Notes: generated by a model from the letters alone, not told the origin. Shown: positions 17,739-27,576, counted from the stretch's first letter. The stretch is DNA of 64,000 bases from Bacteroidales bacterium (GCA_910574205.1 CAJSYJ010000004.1:310001-374000); one strand, 5' to 3'. Numbers and translations: made by a program.

Positions 17739-20573
17739 TTACTCGGTGCAGCGGCATACCAGATTGCGGTCGCCGTAGCCGTTGTCGATCTTCGAGACGT
17801 AGGGGAAGAACTTCGCCGCGGCGATCCACTCCAAGGGGAATGCGGCCTGACGGCGCGAGTAGGGGTGCGGCCACTCGCCGGCAAGCTCCACCGAGGTGTG
17901 CGGCGCGTTGACCACGACGTTGTCGGCCTCGCCCGAGGCGGCTGCGGCCTCGCACTCGCGCTTTATGGCTACGAGCGACTCGATGAAGCGGTCCATTTCG
18001 GCCTTCGATTCGCTCTCGGTGGGCTCGACCATGAGCGTCTCGTGTACGGGGAACGAGAGCGTGGGCGCATGGAAGCCGTAGTCCATAAGGCGGTGGGCGA
18101 TGTCGCCGCAGTCGATGTTATAGTCGTGCTTGAACATCGTCAGATCGAGGATCATCTCGTGACCCACGCGTCCGGTCTCGCCCGAGTAGTAGGTGCGGAA
18201 CTCGTCTTTGAGGGCCGTCGACATATAGTTGGCGTTGACTATGGCCATCTCGGTCGAGCGGCGCAGACCCTCCTCGCCGAGCATGCGTATGTAGCCGTAG
18301 GTTATGGGCAGCAGCATGGCCGAGCCCCACGGCGACGCCGAGACGGCCGTGATGCCCTCCTCGCCTCCGGTCTCGACGATCGGGTGCGACGGCAGAAACT
18401 TGACCAGATGCTCCGCGACGCAGACCGGACCCACGCCCGGACCGCCGCCGCCGTGGGGCATGGCGAAGGTCTTGTGCAGGTTAAGGTGGCATACGTCGGC
18501 TCCGATATAGCCGGGGTTGGTAAGACCGACCTGTGCGTTCATGTTGGCGCCGTCCATGTATACCTGTCCTCCGGCGTCGTGTACGGCGTCGACGATGTCG
18601 CGTATGCGGCTCTCGAACACGCCGTGCGTCGAGGGATAGGTTACCATAAGGCCGCACAGCTCCGAACCGTACTCCTCGGCCTTGGCTTTCAGGTCGTCGA
18701 CGTCGATGTTGCCGTTGACGTCGCAGGCGACCGTGACGATCTTCATGCCGGCCATGGCTGCCGAGGCGGGGTTGGTGCCGTGCGCCGACGCCGGGATCAG
18801 GATCACGTTGCGGTAGCCCTGGCCGCGGCTCTGGTGCCATGCGCGGATTATCATAAGGCCGGTGTACTCGCCTGCGGCGCCCGAGTTGGGCATCAGCGTG
18901 CAGCCCGCGAAGCCGGTAATGGTGGCCAGATAACCCTCCAACGAGGCTATCAGCTCGCGGTAGCCCTCGGCCTGGTCGGCCGGCACGAGCGGGTGCATAT
19001 CCTGGAAGCCCGCCAGCGACAGCGGCTGCATCAGCGCTGCGGCGTTGAGCTTCATGGTGCACGAGCCGAGCGATATCATGGAGTTCATGAGCGAGATGTC
19101 GCGCATTTCGAGACGCTTGATATAGCGCATCATCTCCGTCTCGGTGCGGTACGAGCGGAAGACGCTCTCGGTGAGGATCTCCGAGCGGCGCACCAGAGCC
19201 TCGTCAATGGCGGCCTGCTGCGTGCGCTTGATGCTCTTGGGTTTGCGGCCTGCCGCCTCGGCGAATATATCGGCTACGGTTTGCAGGTCGTCGTCGGTGG
19301 TAAGCTCGTCGAACGAGATGTGTACGCGCTCGTCCGAGGGGTAGTGGAAGTTGACGCCGCGCGACAGTGCTATGCTCTGTATCACAGCGGCCTCGGCCTC
19401 GACCTCGATCGTATCGAATACGGCCTTGGTCGTTACCTCGTATCCCATGCCCCGCAACGCCTCGGCTGCGGTCAGGGCTGCCGTGTGTGCCGTCATGGCG
19501 GCGCGGCGCAGACCTTCGGCGCCGTTGTAGACGCAGTAGAAGCCCGCCATCGATGCCATGAGAGCCTGCGCGGTGCAGATGTTCGATGTGGCCTTCTCGC
19601 GCTTGATATGCTGTTCGCGCATCTGCAACGACATGCGCAGAGCCCTGTTGCCCAGGCGGTCGACCGAAACGCCTATGATGCGGCCGGGCATCTGGCGCTT
19701 ATAGCTATCGCGCGTGGCCATGTAGCCGGCGCTCGGGCCTCCGAAGCCCATAGGGCATCCCAGACGCTGCGATGTGCCGACGGCTATGTCGGCGCCCCAC
19801 TCGGCGGGCGATTTCAGCAGTGCGAGCGACAGCAGGTCGGCCACGGCCGTGACGGTCGCTCCGGCGGTGTGCGCCGCCTCGGCGAATGCGCCGTAGTCGC
19901 GCACCTCGCCGTCGGCTGCCGGGTACTGCACTATGGCGCCGAACTCCTTGCCCGTGAAGGCATATGTCGAGTAGTCGTCGCGGATGATCTCGATGCCGAA
20001 CGGCTCGCTGCGCGTAAGCAGCACGTCGAAGGTCTGGGGATATATGTTACGGTCGACGAAGAGCTGGTTGCGACCCTCCTTGACGGCCTGACGCGAGCGC
20101 AGGGCGAACATCATCAGCATGGCCTCGGCTGCGGCCGTAGCCTCGTCCAGAAGCGAGCAGTTGGCCACCTCCATGCCCGTGAGCGAGAGTATGGCTGTCT
20201 GGAAGTTGAGAAGCGCCTCCAAGCGTCCCTGCGATATCTCGGCCTGATAGGGCGTGTAGGATGTATACCATGCCGGATTCTCGAAGACGTTGCGCGAGAC
20301 GACGGCCGGAACGGCCGTAGGATAGTAGCCCATGCCGATGAACGAGCGCAGGCGGCGGTTCTTGGCGGCTATGGCGGTTATATGCTGGGCGTACTCCCAT
20401 TCGGTCATCGGCTCGGGCAGACGCAGCGGCTGTTTGAGTCGGATCGACTGGGGGATGACCTGAGAGATGAGCTCCTCGACGGAATCGACTCCGATTGTCG
20501 AGAGCATCGAACGAAGATCGTCGGGATTGTTCAGACCGGTGTGACGGTCGACGAACCTGTCAAAGTTTTCCAT
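17739..20573 (-). CDS. gcvP: Glycine dehydrogenase (aminomethyl-transferring), P-protein
   Basis: A 944-residue single-chain P-protein of the glycine cleavage system, which decarboxylates glycine with pyridoxal phosphate and passes the aminomethyl group to lipoyl GcvH. The PLP lysine is Lys701 in HLNLHKTFAMPHGGGGPG. The N-terminal half (FIGMGYYPTAVPAVV, NPAWYTSYTPYQAEISQGR) and C-terminal half (LGSCTMKLNAAALM, MTYPSTHG-type loops) are fused, unlike the two-subunit enzyme. It starts 25 bp after the nucleoside kinase gene, in the same orientation. The other gcv genes are not in the window. Confidence 0.96.
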   Translation of the reverse strand: MENFDRFVDRHTGLNNPDDLRSMLSTIGVDSVEELISQVIPQSIRLKQPLRLPEPMTEWEYAQHITAIAAKNRRLRSFIGMGYYPTAVPAVVSRNVFENPAWYTSYTPYQAEISQGRLEALLNFQTAILSLTGMEVANCSLLDEATAAAEAMLMMFALRSRQAVKEGRNQLFVDRNIYPQTFDVLLTRSEPFGIEIIRDDYSTYAFTGKEFGAIVQYPAADGEVRDYGAFAEAAHTAGATVTAVADLLSLALLKSPAEWGADIAVGTSQRLGCPMGFGGPSAGYMATRDSYKRQMPGRIIGVSVDRLGNRALRMSLQMREQHIKREKATSNICTAQALMASMAGFYCVYNGAEGLRRAAMTAHTAALTAAEALRGMGYEVTTKAVFDTIEVEAEAAVIQSIALSRGVNFHYPSDERVHISFDELTTDDDLQTVADIFAEAAGRKPKSIKRTQQAAIDEALVRRSEILTESVFRSYRTETEMMRYIKRLEMRDISLMNSMISLGSCTMKLNAAALMQPLSLAGFQDMHPLVPADQAEGYRELIASLEGYLATITGFAGCTLMPNSGAAGEYTGLMIIRAWHQSRGQGYRNVILIPASAHGTNPASAAMAGMKIVTVACDVNGNIDVDDLKAKAEEYGSELCGLMVTYPSTHGVFESRIRDIVDAVHDAGGQVYMDGANMNAQVGLTNPGYIGADVCHLNLHKTFAMPHGGGGPGVGPVCVAEHLVKFLPSHPIVETGGEEGITAVSASPWGSAMLLPITYGYIRMLGEEGLRRSTEMAIVNANYMSTALKDEFRTYYSGETGRVGHEMILDLTMFKHDYNIDCGDIAHRLMDYGFHAPTLSFPVHETLMVEPTESESKAEMDRFIESLVAIKRECEAAAASGEADNVVVNAPHTSVELAGEWPHPYSRRQAAFPLEWIAAAKFFPYVSKIDNGYGDRNLVCRCTE

Positions 20574-20598
20574 AGGTTTATTCGGGTTTTGTTGTGAT

Positions 20599-22272
20599 TC
20601 AGTATTTGAACGAGCTGCCGCCGATGAACTCTCTCAGAAGCGACGTGGGCGGTATCTCGTCGGGTTCGACCGGGATGAAGTTGTCGAGGAACTTCAACAG
20701 CCGGCGTGCCTCGGCGTACTCGGGATCGGTGTCGGGCACCTCGCGCAATATAGGTTCGGCCTTGGCGCGCAGCACCGATATTTCATAGAAGAGCGACGAG
20801 TTGAACATCACGTCGGCATTCTCCTGATAGGGGAATATGTGGCGCTCCTCGCCCCGCCGCACGCTGGGCCAGCGCTGCAAGGTGGGCAGCGCCTTGTAGC
20901 CGCGCGTCGAGTTGTCGCGTATCAGACGGCGCAGCAGGCGGTTGTCGGTGGTCGATATGCGCGAGTAGTTGTCCATGGCCACCGATGTGAAGCACGATAT
21001 GTATATCTTGAATTTGGCGGCATCGGGTATCGACGGCGTAAGCCGCGGGTTCAGGCCGTGTATGCCCTCCATTATGAGTATCGAGCGGTCGTTGAGCGCC
21101 AGCGGCTTGTCGTGCCACTGCCGCTTGCCCGATATGAAGTCGTAGCGCGGGATCTCGACGCTCCGGCCGTCGAACAGACGTGCGAGGTGGTCGTTGAGCG
21201 TTTCGAGGTCGATCGCCTCCAACGCCTCGAAGTCGTACTCTCCGCTCGCGTCGCGCGGTGTCTTGTCGCGTTCGACGAAGTAGTCGTCGAGCGATATGAG
21301 CACAGGATCGAGCCCGAGTATTCTGAGCTGTATGCCCAGCCGCTTCGAGAAGGTCGTCTTGCCGCTCGACGAGGGGCCGGAGATCAGCACCATGCGCGTG
21401 CCCTGCGACGAATTGGCCTGCTGTATCGAGGCCGCTATGGCTGCTATCTTGTTCTCGTGGAACGCCTCGGCGATCTTTATCAGCTCGCTGCCGTCGCCCG
21501 CGAGGATCTTGCCGTTGAGCTCGCCCACGGTCGGCACGCCCATTATGTCGATCCACATCTGGTACTCGTGGAATATGTCGAACATCTTGTCGAGCTGCAC
21601 CGACGAGGATACGTCGTCGGGGTCGTCGTGCCGCGGCAGAGCCACGTAAAAGCCGTTGTAGTAGCGTGTCAGGGCGAACGAGCGTATGTAGCCCGTCGAG
21701 GGCGCGAGCGAGCCGTAGAAGTAACCCGCCGTGTCGCCCATGCGGTGTACGGTGCTGTACAGCCGCGGACGCGTGTCGAGCAGCGCTATGCGGTCGTCGA
21801 AGCCGAAGCGCTCGTACTCCTGCCGCAGCTCCGCGGTAAGGCAGCGCGAGCGGATGATCGGTATATCCTCCTCCACGATGCTGCGCATGCGCCGCTCGAT
21901 GCTCTCCAACTGGGTCTGCGACAGCTCGTCGCTGTCGTCGAACTCGCAGTAGAAGCCGCTGCCGAGCGTATGTCTTATATGGAGTTTGCGTCTCTCGTGC
22001 CAGATGTCGCCCACGGCCTTTTGCAGGATGAACGATATGGTGCGCTGGTAGACGCGGTAGCCCTCGAAGTGGGAGATGTCGATGAATTCGACCGTGACGG
22101 GCGTATATATCTTGTAGTGAAGCTCCTTGAAGCGGTTGTTGACATATGCCGCCAGATAGGGACGGACGGTCTGTCGGCCGACCGTGAGCGATATCTCGGC
22201 GAGCGACGTACCCATTGCGACCTCCTTTACGGAGGAGTCGTTGACACAGACGACCTTGATTTTGTCTCCCAT
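20599..22272 (-). CDS. TGS-domain nucleoside (uridine-type) kinase
   Basis: A 557-residue protein of the Bacteroidetes/Firmicutes type that fuses a TGS domain and a threonyl-tRNA synthetase-like editing-domain segment (residues 1 to about 230) to a phosphoribulokinase/uridine kinase domain. Walker A is GPSSSGKTT at residues 299-307, followed by ISLDDYFVERDKTP, where the Asp pair contacts the substrate, and ILIMEGIHGLNP. It phosphorylates a nucleoside, probably uridine or cytidine, in the cytoplasm. It resembles thrS only in its N-terminal half; the true thrS is at 57411. Transcription continues toward gcvP. Confidence 0.9.
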   Translation of the reverse strand: MGDKIKVVCVNDSSVKEVAMGTSLAEISLTVGRQTVRPYLAAYVNNRFKELHYKIYTPVTVEFIDISHFEGYRVYQRTISFILQKAVGDIWHERRKLHIRHTLGSGFYCEFDDSDELSQTQLESIERRMRSIVEEDIPIIRSRCLTAELRQEYERFGFDDRIALLDTRPRLYSTVHRMGDTAGYFYGSLAPSTGYIRSFALTRYYNGFYVALPRHDDPDDVSSSVQLDKMFDIFHEYQMWIDIMGVPTVGELNGKILAGDGSELIKIAEAFHENKIAAIAASIQQANSSQGTRMVLISGPSSSGKTTFSKRLGIQLRILGLDPVLISLDDYFVERDKTPRDASGEYDFEALEAIDLETLNDHLARLFDGRSVEIPRYDFISGKRQWHDKPLALNDRSILIMEGIHGLNPRLTPSIPDAAKFKIYISCFTSVAMDNYSRISTTDNRLLRRLIRDNSTRGYKALPTLQRWPSVRRGEERHIFPYQENADVMFNSSLFYEISVLRAKAEPILREVPDTDPEYAEARRLLKFLDNFIPVEPDEIPPTSLLREFIGGSSFKY

Positions 22273-22313
22273 AAAATTTAACTCAAACAGTGTGTAAAGA
22301 TAATAAATTTTTG

Positions 22314-22321
22314 TATTTTTG
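22314..22321 (+). promoter_or_regulatory. -7 box for the 5'-nucleotidase gene
   Basis: TATTTTTG matches TAnnTTTG 22 nt before the ATG at 22344. The opposite strand has TATCTTTA at 22295-22302, a near match that may serve the divergent kinase gene. Confidence 0.6.
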
Positions 22322-22343
22322 AGCGAAACAACATCGAATTATT

Positions 22344-23858
22344 ATGAGAAAACTTTTATTCGTAGTCGTCGCCTGCGCGCTTTCGCTCGCTGCGGCTCAG
22401 TGGCGCCGTTCGGACTCGTGCCCGGCCGCCGACGGGCAGCACATATATATCGTAACCACCAACGATATTCACTCCGCTCTGGATAATGTTCCCCGTCTGG
22501 CTTCGCTGGTAAAGCAATATCGTGCCAAAGGCGACGTGCTGCTGGTCGATTCGGGCGACCGCTGCTCGGGACATACCTTCGTCGACGACGCTCCGATGCC
22601 GGGCGCGTCGATCGTCTCGCTGATGAATAGGCTGGGTTACGACGCGGCGACGCTGGGCAACCACGAGTTCGACTACGGCATGGAGCATTTGGCCGACTTG
22701 TTCGATCTTTACGACTTCGAAATAGTCTGCGCCAACCTCGCGGCCGACGATGCGGCGCGCTTCGGGAAACTCTCCGCCGGCTGCGTCTTCGAACGCGGGG
22801 GCGTGAAGATAGCATTCGCGGGCGTCGTCGACACCGAGATGATAAACGAAGGCCGTATCACCCCCGCAGGCAAGAGCGCTGCGTTCCGCGGCGCGAAGTT
22901 CTCGCCGGCGCGCGAGACGGCCGCACGCGTCGTCGACAGCCTTGCCCGCGACAACGATTTCGTCGTGCTGCTCTCGCACATGGGCAACAAGACCGACTCG
23001 CTGCTGGCGCTGTCGTCGCCCTCGTGCCGCTGGATCGCCTCGGGACACAGCCACGACCGCCGCGCCACGGATGTCGGCGGCATACATATCTCGCAGAACG
23101 CCAAGTCGCTCAGATATGTTACGGTGGCCGACCTTACAGTCCGCGGCGGGCGTATCGTATCGGTCGACTACGAGCAGCTGCCGGTGTCGGAGTTCGAACC
23201 CGATCCCGAGTATGTCGAGGCCGTCGCACGTATTCGCGCCGCCATGCCCGAGATGTTCGATACGGTGGGACGCGCCGAATACGAGGCGACGAAGGACGGT
23301 GTGGCCAACCTTTTCGTCGAGGCGCTTGCCGGCCACGACTACGACGGATTCCGCCCCGAGGTAACCGTTTATCACTTCGGCGGTGTGCGCATAGGCGGCA
23401 TCCCCGCGGGGGATATTCCGCGCTGGCTGATCTACGACTCGGATATATTCCGCTCGACGGTCTTTATCGGCGAGATGACGCGCTCTGAGTTGGAGTGCCT
23501 CGTGAAGACCAAATACAACTCGCAGGGCGCCGACGGCGGCAAGGATAAGGAGTCGCACTATGTGTATCTGCGCTCCGACGTGCCGTACAGGATCGACACG
23601 CTGCCGGGTGGCGATGCGGAGCGGGTGGTATTCCCGACGCTCGACGACGGCCGCAAGTATCGCGTGGCGATGTGCAACTATGTCGCCGAGGAGTATGTCG
23701 ACAATTACGAGGGGTTGAAAGGCGTCGTCGATATGAGGAATACCGGTATTCCCGTGCGCGATCTGCTGCTCGAACGCCTTGCCGCCTCGGCGGACGGCTA
23801 TCGCCCCGATAACCGGATAAAACAGTACGAAGCGAGTAGCGAAGCCGGTAATTATTAG
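22344..23858 (+). CDS. 5'-nucleotidase/UDP-sugar hydrolase family protein, exported
   Basis: A 504-residue calcineurin-like phosphoesterase with 5'-nucleotidase C-terminal domain. A signal peptide (MRKLLFVVVACALSLAAAQ) is followed by metal motifs TTNDIHSAL, VDSGDRCSG, TLGNHEFDYGMEHL and, later, LSHMGNKTD and ASGHSHDR; the C-terminal domain covers roughly residues 310-490. The usual DxH opening is DIH here. It would release phosphate from periplasmic nucleotides. It has its own promoter, and the repeat array begins about 70 bp after its stop codon. Confidence 0.88.
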   Translation: MRKLLFVVVACALSLAAAQWRRSDSCPAADGQHIYIVTTNDIHSALDNVPRLASLVKQYRAKGDVLLVDSGDRCSGHTFVDDAPMPGASIVSLMNRLGYDAATLGNHEFDYGMEHLADLFDLYDFEIVCANLAADDAARFGKLSAGCVFERGGVKIAFAGVVDTEMINEGRITPAGKSAAFRGAKFSPARETAARVVDSLARDNDFVVLLSHMGNKTDSLLALSSPSCRWIASGHSHDRRATDVGGIHISQNAKSLRYVTVADLTVRGGRIVSVDYEQLPVSEFEPDPEYVEAVARIRAAMPEMFDTVGRAEYEATKDGVANLFVEALAGHDYDGFRPEVTVYHFGGVRIGGIPAGDIPRWLIYDSDIFRSTVFIGEMTRSELECLVKTKYNSQGADGGKDKESHYVYLRSDVPYRIDTLPGGDAERVVFPTLDDGRKYRVAMCNYVAEEYVDNYEGLKGVVDMRNTGIPVRDLLLERLAASADGYRPDNRIKQYEASSEAGNY

Positions 23859-23928
23859 GGTGTGTATGCGCTGCACGAGAGCCTTTTCTATGCTTGGATG
23901 CGTGTATACGTCGTCCGGATGTTCTGCA

Positions 23929-24993
23929 AGTCTGTCGGCCGTAGTTACGGCTTACGCCGTTGTACAATCCTGACCCCACCCCAACCCCACCCTCGGGAGG
24001 GGAGTAGGAGACCTTGCGGAGCTTGACAGCGTGGTTACGCTGACCGAGCGTCTTGCAAGTCCGACGGTTGTAGTTACGGCTTGCGCCGTGATACAGATTG
24101 TACCCACCCTCTAAATCTCCCTCCTCGGGAGGGAGACTTGCAGTCGCGCGCTGTGCGCGCTCCGGGTGGAGATCGGAAAGCCTTGGGGATAGGTTGTATT
24201 GGGCTTGGGTCGATGTATACGCTGCCCGGGCGTCTTGCAGGTCTTCTGGTCTTAGTTATGGCTTGCGCCGTGATACAGATTGTACCCACCCTCTAAATCT
24301 CCCTCCTCGGGAGGGAGACTTGCAGTCGCGCGCTGTACGCGCTCCGGGTGGAGATCGGAAAGCCTTGGGGATAGGTTGTATTGGGCTTGGGTCGATGTAT
24401 ACGCTGCCCGGGCGTCTTGCAGGTCTTCTGGTCTTAGTTATGGCTTGCGCCGTGATACAGATTGTACCCACCCTCTAAATCTCCCTCCTCGGGAGGGAGA
24501 CTTGCAGTCGCGCGCTGTGCGCGCTCCGGGTGGAGATCGGAAAGCCTTGGGGATAGTTTGTATTGGGCTCGGGTCGATGTATGTGCTGCCCGGGCGTCTT
24601 GCAAGTCTTCTGGTCTTAGTTATGGCTTGCGCCGTGATACAGATTGTACCCACCCTCTAAATCTCCCTCCTCGGGAGGGAGACTTGCAGTCGCGCGCTGT
24701 GCGCGCTCCGGGTGGAGATCGGAAAGCCTTGGGGATAGTTTGTATTGGGCTCGGGTCGATGTATGTGCTGCCCGGGCGTCTTGCAAGTCTTCTGGTCTTA
24801 GCTACGGCTTACGCCGTGATACAGATTATGCCCACCCTCTAAATCTCCCTCCTCGGGAGGGAGACTTGCTGTCGCGCGGTGCGCGCTCCGATTGGAACCC
24901 GCAGACAAATGGTGTTTAACCGGATAGGGCGCAGGAGCGTACATACGATTGGCCGGGCGTCTTGCAAGTCCGACGTTCGTGTTCGCCGCGGGC
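23929..24993. repeat. Tandem array of 182-bp units
   Basis: Five units start at 24049, 24231, 24413, 24595 and 24777 with a 182-bp period (the last 181 bp), preceded by a shorter diverged unit (23929-24048) and followed by a 36-bp partial unit at 24958. Units 2-4 look nearly identical. Each carries three palindromic blocks: a CGGCTTGCGCCG-like block, CCCTCCTCGGGAGGG and GCGCGCTGTGCGCGC. The period is not a multiple of 3, so open frames through it change frame in each unit and are not proteins. The array ends 2 bp before the lysC stop codon. Similar single units occur at 37616-37965 and, inverted, at 675-870. Confidence 0.92.
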
Positions 24994-24995
24994 GG

Positions 24996-26252
24996 TCAGC
25001 GCGATTTTCTTACGAGACGCAGCGAGTGGGGTGTGGTCTGTTTGATGAGTATGTCGTCCGAGAAGGCGTAGCGGCGGTATAGCTCGTCGGTGTAGGAGCG
25101 TATGGTCAACAGCTCGATGCCCTCGGTCTTGTCTACGTCGAAGCCCTCGCCGCGCAGCTCGCCGACAGCCTCGTCGATATGCCACGACGAATCGACGCAC
25201 ATATAGAGGTTGATAGCCGAATTGTGTATCAGGTTGGTCTTTATGCGGTAATTCTCGAATGTCGAGAATACGGTGGCGAACTTCTCTTCCAGCACGAACG
25301 ACAGGTCGCGCGAGTGTAGGCGGAGCAGCACCTGATCGCGTTTGAGGATCAGGATCGGCTCCTCCACGCGCGGAGCGTCGACGCAGATTACCGAGCCGGC
25401 GCGGCTCTTGTCGAGGAATGGCCTCACGTAGAGCGGTATGTTTTTGTTCTGCAACGGCTTTATGGTCTTGGGGTGGATTATCTGGGCGCCGCTGTAAGCC
25501 AGCTCTATCGTGTCGATATAGTTCAGCCGGTCGATCTTGCGCGAGTCGGGGAATATCTTCGGGTCGGCGTTGAGGATGCCGTCGACATCCTTCCATACGG
25601 TCATCGACTCGGCATCTATGACCGAGGCCACGACGGCCGCCGAGTAGTCCGAGCCCTCGCGCCCGAGCGTAGCGGTGGTGCCGTCGGGTGCGCCGCCGAT
25701 GAAGCCCTGACCGACGAACAGCCGCTTCTCGCTCTGCTTCATGGCGCGCGTGAGGCGGTAGGCCGTGGCTTCGAGGTTGACGTCGGCATCCTTGTGGCGC
25801 TGCGCCGTGAGGAACGTCTGCCGCATGTCGATCCAGCAGTTCTCGACCCCCTCGCGGGCGAGATACTCCGAGACGATAGTGGTTGATATCAGCTCGCCGA
25901 AAGCCACTATCGTGTCGTACCACAACTCGGCGTCGGCCGTGCGGTAGATCGTGTTGCGCACGGTGTTGCACAGCTGCTCGAAGAGCAGCTCGACACGCAT
26001 GATCTTGGTCGGCGCGCCGTACAGATCGTCGATTATGCGCTTGTGATAATCCCTTATCCCGGCCACGCGTTCGAGCGCCGTATCGGGCTCGTGCCGCTGC
26101 ATGGCCTCGAAGACGCGCTCCAAGGCGTTCGTAGTCTTGCCCATGGCCGATACGATGATGAACAGCTCGCTCTCGGGGCGTACTATGTCGAGCAGGTTTC
26201 TTACGCCGTCGGCGTCCTTGACCGAGGCGCCGCCGAATTTATAGACTTTCAT
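24996..26252 (-). CDS. lysC: Monofunctional aspartate kinase
   Basis: A 418-residue aspartokinase (MKVYKFGGASVKDADGVRN start) that phosphorylates aspartate, first step of lysine, threonine and methionine synthesis. KFGGAS is the ATP-binding lysine motif, LGREGSDYSA is the substrate loop, and the C-terminal 150 residues are ACT-like regulatory segments. The start at 26252 is used because a -7 box (TAAATTTG, 26274-26281) overlaps the longer frame. It is divergent from dapD, so two lysine-pathway genes share a 100-bp promoter region. Confidence 0.93.
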   Translation of the reverse strand: MKVYKFGGASVKDADGVRNLLDIVRPESELFIIVSAMGKTTNALERVFEAMQRHEPDTALERVAGIRDYHKRIIDDLYGAPTKIMRVELLFEQLCNTVRNTIYRTADAELWYDTIVAFGELISTTIVSEYLAREGVENCWIDMRQTFLTAQRHKDADVNLEATAYRLTRAMKQSEKRLFVGQGFIGGAPDGTTATLGREGSDYSAAVVASVIDAESMTVWKDVDGILNADPKIFPDSRKIDRLNYIDTIELAYSGAQIIHPKTIKPLQNKNIPLYVRPFLDKSRAGSVICVDAPRVEEPILILKRDQVLLRLHSRDLSFVLEEKFATVFSTFENYRIKTNLIHNSAINLYMCVDSSWHIDEAVGELRGEGFDVDKTEGIELLTIRSYTDELYRRYAFSDDILIKQTTPHSLRLVRKSR

Positions 26253-26273
26253 TCGAATGGTATTATAGTCTGA

Positions 26274-26281
26274 CAAATTTA
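26274..26281 (-). promoter_or_regulatory. -7 box for lysC
   Basis: TAAATTTG on the minus strand, 21 nt before the lysC ATG; decides the start codon because the alternative upstream start would fall inside the box. Confidence 0.65.
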
Positions 26282-26322
26282 CAAAAAATCTTCGAAACGG
26301 CCGGCCGCGTCGAAATTTTATC

Positions 26323-26330
26323 TACCTTTG
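26323..26330 (+). promoter_or_regulatory. -7 box for dapD
   Basis: TACCTTTG (TAnnTTTG), 24 nt before the dapD ATG at 26355. An in-frame ATG at 26328 lies inside the box, which rules it out as a start. Confidence 0.7.
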
Positions 26331-26354
26331 AACGGACTAAAACGATACTATAAT

Positions 26355-27179
26355 ATGTTCGAACAGGAGAAACAGATCATCGAGCAGGCGTGGGAGCGGC
26401 GCGAGCTGCTTGCCGGCGAGGATGTGCGCGAGGCGATACGCCGCACCGTGGCGGCCGTCGATGCGGGAGAGCTGCGATGCGCCGAACCCGTCGACGTCGA
26501 GCGCAGCCTGTGGCAGGTCAACGAGTGGGTCAAGAAGGCGATAATCATGTATTTCCCGATTCAGCCGATGCGTACCATGCGCGGCGGCGAGTTGGAGTGG
26601 TACGACAAAATGGAGCTCAAACACGACTACGAGCGTCTCGGCGTGCGCGTCGTGCCGCAGGCCGTGGCGCGCTACGGCGCCTATATCGCTCCGGGGGCGA
26701 TACTCATGCCCTCGTATGTCAATATCGGCGCATGGGTCGGCACGGGCACCATGGTCGACACGTGGGCTACGGTGGGTTCGTGTGCACAGATAGGCTGCGG
26801 CGTGCATCTGAGCGGCGGCGTAGGCATAGGCGGGGTGTTGGAGCCCGTGCAGGCCGCGCCGGTAATCATCGAGGACAACTGCTTCATCGGCTCGCGCTCG
26901 ATAGTGGTCGAGGGTGCGCACGTATGTCGCGAGGCGGTGCTCGGGTCGAACACGGTCATTACCGGGTCGACACATATAATCGACGTGACGGGCAGCGAGC
27001 CGGTCGAGTACAAGGGTTATGTGCCGCCGCGCTCGGTGGTCGTTTCCGGCACCTACACGCGCCGCTTCCCTGCCGGCGAATACGGCGTGCAGTGCGCTCT
27101 TATCATAGGACGCCGAAAGGAGTCGACCGACAAGAAGACGTCGCTCAACGACGCTCTGCGCGACTTCCGCATAGCCTGA
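26355..27179 (+). CDS. dapD: Tetrahydrodipicolinate N-succinyltransferase
   Basis: A 274-residue trimeric left-handed beta-helix acyltransferase of the succinylase branch of lysine and diaminopimelate synthesis. The helical N-terminal domain includes VNEWVKKAIIMYF, and the hexapeptide region shows GAWVGTGTMVDTWATVGS, IGCGVHLSGGVGIGGVLEP and FIGSRSIVVEGA, the core family motifs. Length is normal. It has its own promoter and terminator. DAP feeds both lysine and peptidoglycan. Confidence 0.95.
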   Translation: MFEQEKQIIEQAWERRELLAGEDVREAIRRTVAAVDAGELRCAEPVDVERSLWQVNEWVKKAIIMYFPIQPMRTMRGGELEWYDKMELKHDYERLGVRVVPQAVARYGAYIAPGAILMPSYVNIGAWVGTGTMVDTWATVGSCAQIGCGVHLSGGVGIGGVLEPVQAAPVIIEDNCFIGSRSIVVEGAHVCREAVLGSNTVITGSTHIIDVTGSEPVEYKGYVPPRSVVVSGTYTRRFPAGEYGVQCALIIGRRKESTDKKTSLNDALRDFRIA

Positions 27180-27199
27180 CGCGGCAGGCCGCAAGAGAT

Positions 27200-27236
27200 A
27201 ACGGGGAGGTTCCTTAGCGAAGGAGCCTCCCCGTTG
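27200..27236. terminator. Bidirectional terminator between dapD and the HMA gene
   Basis: AACGGGGAGGTTCCTT pairs with AAGGAGCCTCCCCGTT around a 5-nt loop. It separates two convergent genes; its T-rich context is weak on the dapD side. Confidence 0.7.
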
Positions 27237-27256
27237 CATTCGGTGTATACGGAACG

Positions 27257-27553
27257 CTATTTCTTGACCTCGGCCTTGATTTTGAGCTTGGCCAGAGCCT
27301 TTACCAGCGCGTTGTCGTCGGTCTTGACGGGATCGTAGGTAATGGTAACGGTCTGTGTCGGAACGTCGACCTTGACCTCTTTGACGCCCTTCTCGTAGGG
27401 GATCGTGTTGTCGATCTTCTTTGCGCAGTGGGGGCAGTCGATGTCGGTTGCGAATACCGTCGTCACGGTCTTTTTCTCGGCCTTTTTCTGCTGTGCCGAA
27501 GCGATGCCTATGCCCAGCAGGGACACGAGGCAGAGTACGATGATTTTTTTCAT
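27257..27553 (-). CDS. Exported heavy-metal-associated (HMA) domain protein
   Basis: A 98-residue protein with signal peptide MKKIIVLCLVSLLGIGIASA, a charged linker (QQKKAEKK) and a single HMA fold. The metal-binding CxxC is in DIDCPHCAKKIDNTIPYEKG. Such proteins bind Cu(I) or Zn(II) in the periplasm. It lies 23 bp after the TonB receptor gene and probably shares its transcript. Confidence 0.85.
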   Translation of the reverse strand: MKKIIVLCLVSLLGIGIASAQQKKAEKKTVTTVFATDIDCPHCAKKIDNTIPYEKGVKEVKVDVPTQTVTITYDPVKTDDNALVKALAKLKIKAEVKK

Positions 27554-27576
27554 GACAATATGTTTTATGATGAATG

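Noticed and set aside
17637..20597. 986-residue open frame opposite gcvP
   Set aside because: Mirror frame of a GC-rich gene with strong third-position bias; no family features, low-complexity Arg/Ala/His-rich composition.
24098..24919. Short overlapping open frames in the 182-bp array
   Set aside because: Repeat period is not a multiple of 3, so each unit changes frame; proteins are repetitive and on both strands.
23929..24993. CRISPR array
   Set aside because: Units are 182 bp and nearly identical throughout, with no variable spacers and no cas genes nearby.
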